Assembly (NCBI GenBank): GCA_022826755.1
Contig: JAJDUG010000067.1
Coordinates: forward strand, 62,001 to 126,000
Origin: Acidobacteriota bacterium
GTDB lineage: Bacteria > Acidobacteriota > Terriglobia > Versatilivoradales > Versatilivoraceae
DNA length: 64,000 nucleotides
Direction of reading: 5' to 3'
Part shown: one piece after another, positions 52,020 to 60,100 of the stretch
Numbering within the stretch: the first letter of the stretch is position 1
Layout of the letters: every line of letters begins with the position of its first letter
Position numbers and translations under genes: made by a program
The notes under the pieces: model-generated
Database searches by the model: none
What the model was told of the DNA's origin: nothing
The model's input: the letters and a program-made list of their open reading frames with translations, nothing else

Positions 52020-53375
52020 TTAATACCCCTGGGCTTCGAAATGGGGGCGAATGGCATCGTCGTAGGGCCGGCCCCCCGCCTGGAAAAATCCCATCCAATA
52101 GTAGGGGACCGATCCCCGGCGGACCATTTCATCGGTCCATTGGGCGCAGATCATCTGCTGTATGACATTGCCCACAATGCCCGAGGTCGGACAGATGCGG
52201 CCCTCGCGGCCGGCGATTTCAATGACGCCCTCCCGCTCGGGAGAGAAATTGTCGAAGCCCGCATCGGCGACATCGATCAATCGACCCGGAGGAACTTCCC
52301 CGTCCATGGAGCCCGGACCGATTCCGATCACGTAGGCGCCCTCGATCTGCTTCTCCCGGGCCAGCCGCATCTCCGGGGTGTGTGCCGGCGAGATGGCGGC
52401 GATGAGCATGACGTTCTGTTCCGGGGTGGCCTCCCAGTCTCCCCAGTTCACGATCATGGGTCCCGAGGCCACCCCACTGACCTCGCTGGCGAATCCCGGA
52501 TGCTCCAGGCTGCGCGCAAACCAGCGGCCTCCCCGGCGAATGCGCCGGGCCATGGTGACGGCAGTCTCGCGAATACGCGGCTGGTGCTGCCTGATCCGCT
52601 CCACTCGCTCGCTGAGCACCCGAAGGTATTCCGCGCTCTTGTCCACCGACCTGGTGCTGCCGGTCCAGACCTTGTTGGCCGTCTCGGCCGTCAGCATCCA
52701 GTGAAGCGCCCCGCTGCCGGTGGTGGTGGAGGGACAGAGGGTGAATTCGGGGATCTGGGGAGCATGGACCAGTCCCTGGCGAAAGGGAACATGGCTGTGC
52801 AGAATCTCGTTGGAGACGTCCTTGAGCATCAGGTTGTCTTCGTTGGGATTGGTGAAGCCCGCGGGTCGAAATTCATTGTCCACGTAGTTCACGGTCACCG
52901 CCACCACGTAGACGCCCCGATCTCGAACGCTCTGCACGGCGCGATTGCACTGGTTGGTGAACACCATGTCGCCCTTCTGCATCGCTTCGAAGGTGTCCGC
53001 CTTGTATCCATTGTGGTTGCGGAGAATCCCGGGATTGCCCCGTCTCGAGGCCTTCTGCTCCGGCCCCGGCATGTGCCCGTCGTCCATGGAGGTCCACACC
53101 GTCCCTCCACCCTTGATCACCCCGGCCGCCCGCGAAGTGAGCTCCCCCACCTGGTCGAGCTCTCCGCTGAGGCGACCCAGGATCTCCATGGTGGCCTGGT
53201 GATATTCCTCCATGAAGAGCACCGTATGACCGAAGGTCGGAGCCCCCGGCCGGAGGCATCCGCTGTCGCCGGTTGCGGCGGCCTGAACTTCGGAACGGTT
53301 GGCGGACCCGGACAACCAGGCGCCCACTCCGGCGCCTCCTCCCAGAAACAGACGGCGGTGGATCTTGTTACCCAT
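52020..53375 (-). CDS. Exported SIS-like protein, paralogue 1
   Basis: A 451-residue protein with an N-terminal Tat-like leader ('HRRLFLGGGAGVGAW'). Core motifs are 'TFGHTVLFMEEYHQATMEIL', 'GRLSGELDQVGELTSRAAGV', 'GGGTVWTSMDDGHMPGPEQK', 'NEILHSHVPFRQGLVHAPQI', 'EFTLCPSTTTGSGALHWMLT', 'KQIEGAYVIGIGPGSMDGEV' and 'RICPTSGIVGNVIQQMICAQ'. It resembles sugar-isomerase (SIS) domains by the S-T-T-G-S-G-A-like and G-x-x-W-x-S patterns, but I cannot give a certain family. Tandem with the gene at 53436 (60 bp apart), to which it is clearly homologous over its whole length. Confidence 0.6.
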   Translation of the reverse strand: MGNKIHRRLFLGGGAGVGAWLSGSANRSEVQAAATGDSGCLRPGAPTFGHTVLFMEEYHQATMEILGRLSGELDQVGELTSRAAGVIKGGGTVWTSMDDGHMPGPEQKASRRGNPGILRNHNGYKADTFEAMQKGDMVFTNQCNRAVQSVRDRGVYVVAVTVNYVDNEFRPAGFTNPNEDNLMLKDVSNEILHSHVPFRQGLVHAPQIPEFTLCPSTTTGSGALHWMLTAETANKVWTGSTRSVDKSAEYLRVLSERVERIRQHQPRIRETAVTMARRIRRGGRWFARSLEHPGFASEVSGVASGPMIVNWGDWEATPEQNVMLIAAISPAHTPEMRLAREKQIEGAYVIGIGPGSMDGEVPPGRLIDVADAGFDNFSPEREGVIEIAGREGRICPTSGIVGNVIQQMICAQWTDEMVRRGSVPYYWMGFFQAGGRPYDDAIRPHFEAQGY

Positions 53376-53435
53376 GCCTGTACCCCGAATTTACTCTCAT
53401 CGCCCCCGACCCGCCGCCGGGGAGAAGCTCCAGCG

Positions 53436-54800
53436 TCAATACCCCTGTATTTCGAAGAAGGGCTGCATGGCGGCATTGTACTCCCGGCCGCCCTCCCGGT
53501 AGACCCCCAACAGAAAATAGGGAACCGAACCCCGACGCACCATTTCATCGCACCATTGGGCAATGACCATCTGCTGTATGACGTTTCCCACGATGCCCGA
53601 AGTGGGGCAGATGGTCCGGGATTCCCCTTCGATTCGAATCACCCCCCCGGACTCGGGAGAAAAGTTGTCGAATCCGGCATCGGCCACGTCGATGAGGCGC
53701 CCGTGGGGAACCACGCCGTCCGTTGAGGCGGGCCCGACGCCCACCACGTAGGCTCCCTCCACCTGCTTCTCCAGCGCCAACTTCACCTCATCCGGAAAGG
53801 CCGGCGAGATGGAGTTGATGAACATGACGTTCTTTTCCTTGTTGGCCTCCCAATCCCCCCAATTCACCACCCGGATGCCGGAGGCGACATGAAATTCACT
53901 CTTGAACCCCGGATGCTCGATGCTTTCTCCGAACCATCGCCCGCCGGCCCGGACGCGCTCCGCCATGATGGCCGTCGTCTCCCGGATGCGATCGAAATGG
54001 CTGCGGGTGCGCTGCACCCGCTCGGTCAGAATCCGCAGGTACTGGGCGCTCTTGTCCACCGCCTTGGCGTTGGGATGGGCCAGCTTGTTGGCGATCTCGG
54101 CGTTCAGCATCCAGTGGATGGCGCCGCTGCCGGTGCCGCTGGAGGGGCAGATGGCGAACTCGGGAATTTCCGGAGCGTGCACCAGCCCCTGCTCGTAGGG
54201 AACATGACTGTGGAGGATCTCGTTGGAGACGTCCTTGAGCATCAACCCGTCGGGGCAGCCGTGAGAGGGGTGATTGTAGCCGGGGGGCCTGAACTCGTTG
54301 TTCCAGTAGTTGATGGTGACGCAGACCACGTAGACGCCCCGTTCCCTGGCGGCCAGCACGGCCTTGTTGGCCCGGTTGGTAAAGACGATGTCGCCGGGCC
54401 GCATCTGGTCGAAGTCCTTTTCGGCCCCCAGAGAGGTGGAATGGGTCTTCATGATGCCGGGACTGCCGCGGCGGTCGTCTTTCTGCTCGTAGTAGGGCAT
54501 GTGCCCCAGATTCATGGAGGTCCAAACCGTGCCCCCCTTCCTGACGACGCTGGCGGCGCGGGAGGTCAGATCGCCGATCTGATCCAGTTCCCCGCTCTGA
54601 GCGCCCAGGATGTCCAGCGTGCCCTGGTAGTACTCCTCCATGAACAGCACGGTGTGGCCGAAGGTATATTCCTGTTGCCAGCGGCAATCGCTCTCACGGG
54701 TGTGAGCGGACGCGGGGGCTTCCAACCAGCGGCCGGCGGCGGCAGTTCCACCCAGCAAGGCGCCTGCCTGAATCATTTCCCGGCGATTGAGCTTGGCCAT
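53436..54800 (-). CDS. Exported SIS-like protein, paralogue 2
   Basis: A 454-residue protein with the Tat-like leader 'MAKLNRREMIQAGALLGGTA'. It matches the neighbouring gene at 52020 in order and spacing: 'TFGHTVLFMEEYYQGTLDIL', 'GAQSGELDQIGDLTSRAASV', 'KGGTVWTSMNLGHMPYYEQK', 'EFAICPSSGTGSGAIHWMLN' and 'ICPTSGIVGNVIQQMVIAQW', ending 'FFEIQGY'. ATG 54800 has GAGAGG upstream; a longer open start at 54884 adds unconserved residues. Two tandem, diverged copies suggest a duplicated periplasmic sugar-phosphate or amino-sugar enzyme acting with the class II aldolase downstream. Confidence 0.6.
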   Translation of the reverse strand: MAKLNRREMIQAGALLGGTAAAGRWLEAPASAHTRESDCRWQQEYTFGHTVLFMEEYYQGTLDILGAQSGELDQIGDLTSRAASVVRKGGTVWTSMNLGHMPYYEQKDDRRGSPGIMKTHSTSLGAEKDFDQMRPGDIVFTNRANKAVLAARERGVYVVCVTINYWNNEFRPPGYNHPSHGCPDGLMLKDVSNEILHSHVPYEQGLVHAPEIPEFAICPSSGTGSGAIHWMLNAEIANKLAHPNAKAVDKSAQYLRILTERVQRTRSHFDRIRETTAIMAERVRAGGRWFGESIEHPGFKSEFHVASGIRVVNWGDWEANKEKNVMFINSISPAFPDEVKLALEKQVEGAYVVGVGPASTDGVVPHGRLIDVADAGFDNFSPESGGVIRIEGESRTICPTSGIVGNVIQQMVIAQWCDEMVRRGSVPYFLLGVYREGGREYNAAMQPFFEIQGY

Positions 54801-54989
54801 GATTGCCTCTCGATTGGCAGAAGGGAAAAACGACGGGACCTGGGAGAACGGGGGCTCACCGCCACCCGGAAACTGCCCCGCCATCCGGCTATGCTCGGAT
54901 TGCGCCTATCATACAACACAAGGCCAAGGAATCGTCACGGCTCTTTCCTGGAGGCGAAGTCGCAGCGGGCGGAGGCGGCCGATGAAAAA

Positions 54990-55165
54990 CGGCACGGAGA
55001 TATCCACGAAGGGACGCGAAGGACGACGAAGGGCCACGAAGAAAACAGGAAGGGGGAAAAGAAATCCACGACGTGATGCCCTTCAAGTTCCGCCGTTTGG
55101 TCTCGGCCCCGAGCGCAAAGAGATTTATTTACATGGATGGACAGGATGCACAGGATTATCGTCCT
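54990..55165. repeat. Dispersed CACGAAGG-type repeats
   Basis: ATATCCACGAAGGGACGCGA, CGACGAAGGGCCACGAAGAA and AACAGGAAGGGGG, then CATGGATGGACAGGATGCAC at about 55133-55152. The last word is the reverse complement type of the motif at 15237 and 63470. Confidence 0.65.
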
Positions 55166-55228
55166 CAACCGCCATGCCCCGATTGCAGGTATCCAGAGTC
55201 TCGTTTGGCGCGACTCAGCTTCCTCTAC

Positions 55229-55881
55229 AGGATCGACAACCCCTGCGACCGGATCGGTCCGGTGCTGGGTCCCCAACGTGACGTGACCGAGCACAGGCAG
55301 GCCGTGCCCCATCGGGAGGCGGCTGCGGTGATCCGGAAGGTACGGGAATCGATGGCTTCGCCGGCCGCCAAGTTGCCCTTGAGTTCCTGGTGTTGACGGC
55401 GGCTAGGTGGAGCGAGGTGCGGTGGGCCGAGTGGGCGGAGATCAATCGCAGCGGGAGGGTGTGGACCGTCCCCGCCAGGCGGATGAAGACGAACCGCCGG
55501 CACCGAGTGCCGCTGTGCGGACGCGCCCTGGAGATTCTCGAAGCGGCGCAGGCACTGGTGGGGGAAGCTGGCCCGCTAGTGTTCACGCATGGAGTCGGGA
55601 AGCCTCTCCATGACAGTGCGGTGCGCCGCCTGTTGCGCGAGCTTGGGGTTGGTGCAGTGCCGCACGGTTTTCGTTCGACCTTCCGGGACTGGGCGGGTGA
55701 GGAGACCGACCATCCCCGGGAGGTGATCGAGGCGGCCCTTGCGCATGTGGTCTGCAACCGGGTGGAGGCGGCCTATGCCCGCTCGGACCTGTTCGAGCGC
55801 CGACGTCGGCTCATGGATGACTGGGCCGACTACCTGGACGGCGGGAGTCGAGGGCTGGACCGATCGGTTGATCGGCCCTGA
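55229..55881 (+). pseudogene. Tyrosine recombinase/integrase remnant, frameshifted
   Basis: A first segment reads 'RIDNPCDRIGPVLGPQRDVT' and 'HREAAAVIRKVRESMASPAA', a central domain typical of P4-type phage integrases. At about 55372-55377 the frame slips by one base and the catalytic domain continues in a second frame: 'LTAARWSEVRWAEWAEINRS', 'VPARRMKTNRRHRVPLCGRA', 'GVGAVPHGFRSTFRDWAGEE' (HxxR) and 'RVEAAYARSDLFERRRRLMD' (nucleophilic Tyr). The N-terminal arm-binding domain is absent. It marks an old insertion site beside the inverted-repeat block; no tRNA gene was found adjacent. Confidence 0.8.
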
Positions 55882-55890
55882 CCTCGGCAG

Positions 55891-56322
55891 CGCTCGATGG
55901 CCTTCCCGCCAGGGATCTCTGTGGTGAGAGCGACCCCCTCCGAGGAGGGTTGAGTGGTGGCCCGAAGGGTGGACCACTTAACCTGCTCCGATGGCGCATC
56001 AGCGCTTAAAAAGGGGGGGGCGCTCTCACCACCAGCACCCCTCTCGTGCGGCGCGCCGTTACGCCGGGCGGGAGGGGGACCCGCGAGGCGCAGCCTAGCT
56101 TCGCTTGGTCGCATCAGACGAGAGGAATTCGTGTTGTCCCGCGTCTGATGGGGCGCTTCGGCAAAGTTCCCCACCACACCGGCGAGGGCTCTGCCCTCTG
56201 AGAGAAAGGCGCCGTGGTTGCTCACGAAGTGGACCACTTGGGTGGACCCCCCTCCGTCAATAAGTGGTCCACCTCTACGACGCCACGTCCTTGACCCCCG
56301 GAGGCGGAAATCGTCGATCATT
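55891..56322. repeat. Left copy of a ~430-bp inverted repeat
   Basis: Starts CGCTCGATGGCCTTCCCGCC and ends GGAAATCGTCGATCATT. Its reverse complement is present with many shared blocks at 62512-62943, including GGATCTCTGTGGTGAGAGCG and CGAGGGCTCTGCCCTCTGAG (one base different in the partner). It holds its own shorter inverted words GTGGTGAGAGCG (55921) and CGCTCTCACCAC (56021). Similarity continues weakly to about 56370. The pair encloses 56.3-62.5 kb. Confidence 0.75.
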
Positions 56323-56600
56323 GCGAGGCCGCCGGAGAGCGGGTCTTCCTGCTCCCATTGGCCAATCTTCACTCCATGACGACATCGAGGCTGGCGTGGC
56401 GTTCGACGGTGTCCTGCCCCCTGATTCCGCGAGCGTTGTCGGGGGCAAGCTGCGATTTCCAGGCCCCTGGCATAGCAGAGCACCCCGGAACCCGTCCTGG
56501 ATCGATTTCCCTCTCAGGGACCGCAGGTCCCGCCGCCTGTGGGGAAACCGGAATGGCCGGCGCCGCAACGCGAAGTACCAAAGACTCGGACCGCTATTGC

Positions 56601-56629
56601 TTTACTTTTTGGCCGGCGGTGTCTATATT
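56601..56629 (+). promoter_or_regulatory. Promoter of the two-TM small-protein gene
   Basis: TTTACT at 56601-56606, a 17-bp spacer, TATATT at 56624-56629. The transcript would begin with CCCCCGCGAATGGGGG (about 56641-56656), a hairpin whose 3' arm adjoins the ribosome-binding site GGGAGGG, so translation may be hairpin-controlled. Confidence 0.5.
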
Positions 56630-56669
56630 TTCGGTGAGTTCCCCCGCGAATGGGGGAGGGAAAACAACG

Positions 56670-56819
56670 ATGATGGCCGCCTTCCTTATCGGAGCCTTCG
56701 GAGCTTTGATCCTACTAACTGGCCTCCCGGCCGGATGGGAATGGGCCGCGCTACTCGGGTTGATCGTTGGGCTTCTCTCGATCTACGTAGAGAATCGGAT
56801 CGACGCTTACGAGCTTTAG
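56670..56819 (+). CDS. Small two-TM membrane protein
   Basis: A 49-residue product: MMAAFLIGAFGALILLTGLP, AGWEWAALLGLIVGLLSIYV, ENRIDAYEL. Two hydrophobic helices joined by a short turn, with an acidic C-terminus. A promoter at 56601-56629 and a Shine-Dalgarno GGGAGGG (with ATG 11 bases later) support expression; a second ATG immediately follows the first. It resembles small phage holins or type I toxin peptides in size and hydrophobicity, but no family match is claimed. It is convergent with the LRR protease gene inside the inverted-repeat block. Confidence 0.55.
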   Translation: MMAAFLIGAFGALILLTGLPAGWEWAALLGLIVGLLSIYVENRIDAYEL

Positions 56820-56864
56820 ATTCCCCGCTTTTCAGCCTCAATAAAGACCCGCTTCCAAAGGGGA

Positions 56865-56913
56865 GCCAGCCTACCCAATGTAGTACATTGGGGCTGGCGA
56901 GGGGCTCGGCCCC
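56865..56913. terminator. Strong hairpin pair between convergent genes
   Basis: GCCAGCC...CCCAATGTA-G-TACATTGGG...CTGGC (56865-56898), followed by GGGGCTCGGCCCC (56901-56913). It is a long, nearly perfect stem between convergent small-protein and LRR-protease genes; no T run, so termination function is tentative. Confidence 0.4.
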
Positions 56914-57107
56914 TTCGAACCCCCGACCGGCCTTCGCCACTGAGATCCGGGAGTAGCGTCGCACCGTTACACGACCCCTCTACGGCTGAGCCGGCTGGCA
57001 GTCCCCATCCCCGCTACGCTGTCCCGGAGCGCCTCCGTCGTTAGCCACCCTATAGGCCAGAAAGAGATGGTTGCCGGCAACCCTTCCCGCCAAAGCCCGG
57101 ATGCCGG

Positions 57108-60100
57108 TCAGCGTCCGGTCCCGCAGCGCCAGGAAGACTGCGCCGGATCGGTCTGGACAATAGCGTGGCTGCCCCTACCGGTCGGGCGAATGCGATAGGT
57201 GGCGCCAGGGAGTCGCACCGCGCCTGCCACCACGCTCCCGTTGACCACCAAGGTAACGCTTCCTCCAGGGACTCCCGCCAGGCTGCCCGAAAGGGCATAG
57301 CCGCCCGAGTAGGTCGGGGTCCGCCGATCGATGATGCCTGTCAAGACCAGGTCGTCGAACAGGTTCAGAGACAGGGCGGTGGGCCTGTCGTCGGGCACAC
57401 GCACCAGCCTGCCGATGTCGACACTGACCTGGCGCCAGCGCACGGGGTTGCGATCGAGCGCGCTGACGGCCCGATGCAAGCCAGCTCCTGCCCGACTTGG
57501 CGCGATGGCCCGAAAGAGACCGCCGCCGGGAATCGGCGCCGGGGCCTGGTCGGCTCGGACCATGGACGGGGATGGTGAGGGGGCGGAGGAGATGGTCGGT
57601 TGGTTCCCTGAAGACTGGGGCCGGAAGCTTGACACCGAATGCCTGGTGATATTGAGCAGGCGCGACGCGTCGGCGGGACCGCTCACGGCCGCTGTCCGGC
57701 TGCTGCCGGGCACACCCAGCGGGTAGCCCAGGTAGGTCTGATTCGGGTTTGAAAACCGCAGGATCCAGTCGCAATCAAAGTCACTGTCGTAACATCGGTC
57801 CGGGTAGGACATGATGGTGCGCCAGCGCGCCGAATCGGGAGCACCGTCGGCGAACGCCTGCTGGTTCACGTACCCGTGGCTGAACGGAAGCAGTCCACGA
57901 TCGAAGTACCGGTCGTGCGATAGCCCCATGTTGTGGCCCAGCTCGTGCGTGAACACATTGGTATCGCACTCGGCACAGGTTAAGCCGAAAGCACCCGGCA
58001 ACGCCGCGATGCCGCCCACGTCGGTCACATGGGCAATCAAGTGAACGAGGTCGGCGCCAACTCGGTCGCGGATCTCGTGAACCTCATCCATATAGCCGTC
58101 CGACCGGGCCTCCAACCGATCCAGAGCCAACTCGCCGGAACCGGCCTCCTCTTCGTAAGCCACCTCTTTCCTGGCCGCCAGCCGGACCCGCTGATTCACC
58201 CCGCTATCCTGGTAGGCTCGATTGGTCTCGGCAATCATCAGGTCTGTCAATGCCTCGATCCCAAACTTGCCGCCGGCTCGCCTCCGCGCCGCAGGAGTAT
58301 AGAAGAGCGCGACGTCGATCAATGGCACCGCCGCGGCGGGACGTCCGCACGTCAGCCCCGAGGGAAGAAAGACATCGATTGTCGCCAGCCACCGCTCAAG
58401 CTCCGCATCCTCGAGAACACAAACCGAGGTCGCCATCAGATCCAGAGTAGAGAGCGGCAGTTGTCGCAGCTCCGGCGGGAGGGTCCCGGTCAAGTCCGGA
58501 TTGAAGCCGAGAAACAGCGATTGAAGGTTGGACAGGGCAGACAAATCAGCCGGGATCGGCCCGCTGAGTTGGTTGCCCTGCAGAGACAGCGATTCTAGAT
58601 TGGACAGGGAGGACAGCTCAGCCGGAACGGGCCCGCTGAGTTGGTTGCCGCTGAGAGACAACAGCTGGAGGTTGGACAGGGAGGACAGCTCAGCCGGAAC
58701 GGGTCCGCTGAGTTGATTGTACTCCAGATCCAGCGATTGGAGGTTGGACAGGGCAGACAGCTCAGCCGGTATGGGTCCGCTGAGCTGGTTGCCCGCCAGA
58801 GACAGCCGTTGAAGGTTGGACAGGGCAGACAGTTCAGCCGGTATGGGCCCGCTGAGCTGGTTGTCCACCAGAAACAGGTATTGAAGGTTGGACAGGGCGG
58901 ACAGTTCGGCCGGAATGGACCCGCTGAGTGGGTTGTCCACCAGCTCCAGCGATTCGAGGTTGGACAGGGCGGACAGTTCAGCCGGTATGGACCCGCTGAG
59001 CAGGTTGGCCCAGAGAGACAACCGCTGGAGGTTGGACAGGGCGGACAGCTCAGTCGGAATGGACCCGCTGAGTAGGTTGAACTGCAGATCCAGCGATTCG
59101 AGGTTGGACAGGGCGGACAGTTCAGCCGGTATGGGTCCGCTGAGTAGGTTGGACTGCAGATCCAGGTATTGGAGGTTGGACAGGGCGGACAGTTCAGCCG
59201 GTATGGGTCCGCTGAGCTGGTTGCCCGCCAGAGACAGCCGTTGAAGGTTGGACAGGGCAGACAGTTCAGCCGGTATGGGCCCGCTGAGCTGGTTGAAGCT
59301 GAGATCCAGGCTTATGACCCGGCCGCTCCCATCCGTGCCGACCCCGTACCACTCCCCGAACGGCGCCTGGCTCAGCCAGTTGGTGCGGTCGCTCCACCGC
59401 GGTCCGCCGATGGCGTTGTAGAGCGCTTCCAGCGCCTCCCGGTCCACAGTCGGGTCGGTTTTCGGAGCGATGACCCGCGCCGCAGATGGCAGGTAGGCTC
59501 CGTCCCCGCTGCGCTGTCCCGGAGCGCCTCCGTCATTGATCACCCCATAGGCCAGGAAGGGGTTGTTGCCGGCAGTCTTTCGGACCCGAACATAGCCTTG
59601 GGCAATTCCCGGTGCGTAGTCTCTCAGAATGCGGTTGATCTGGTGCCAGCCTCGCGCCGGAACCCCGATGCCGCCCACCGTATTGACCAACCCTCCCGTG
59701 TCCCCATCGTAGATCTCGATCTCGAAGACGCTGCCGCTGCCATCGGCTTCCCCGGTGTTGACCATGGCCAGGTTGCTGCGGTTCTCGCCGTTCTGTTGCA
59801 GGGCATCGACCCAGGCCCTATCGTTGAAGGCCGCCCCGTTGGGCACGGCGTTGTAGAAGACGCTGTACTGGCCGCCTCCTCCGGGAGACCCCGTTCGCGC
59901 TCCAATCACCACCCCGCTCATGTCGCCACTGGCCTCCGCGGCGAACACCGCCCCGGCCAAGGTCCGGCCAGCCGGTCCAATGCCGTCCACTTCTTGGCGG
60001 CGAAGGTGCTCCACGATCTCGGGGATGATCGTCTGTTCCCCAGCTTCAAGAGTCAGAGGGAAGAGGGCGGTGCGACGGCTGTTTTGGACGGCATCGGCCA

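Noticed and set aside
56895-57005. tRNA-like stretch with TTCGAA and CCCCTCTACGGCTGAGC words
   Set aside because: The arms do not form a cloverleaf, and the segment overlaps the extended frame of the LRR protease.
58516-59320. CRISPR-like tandem repeats
   Set aside because: The 72-bp units are contiguous and encode leucine-rich repeats in one frame; there are no spacers.
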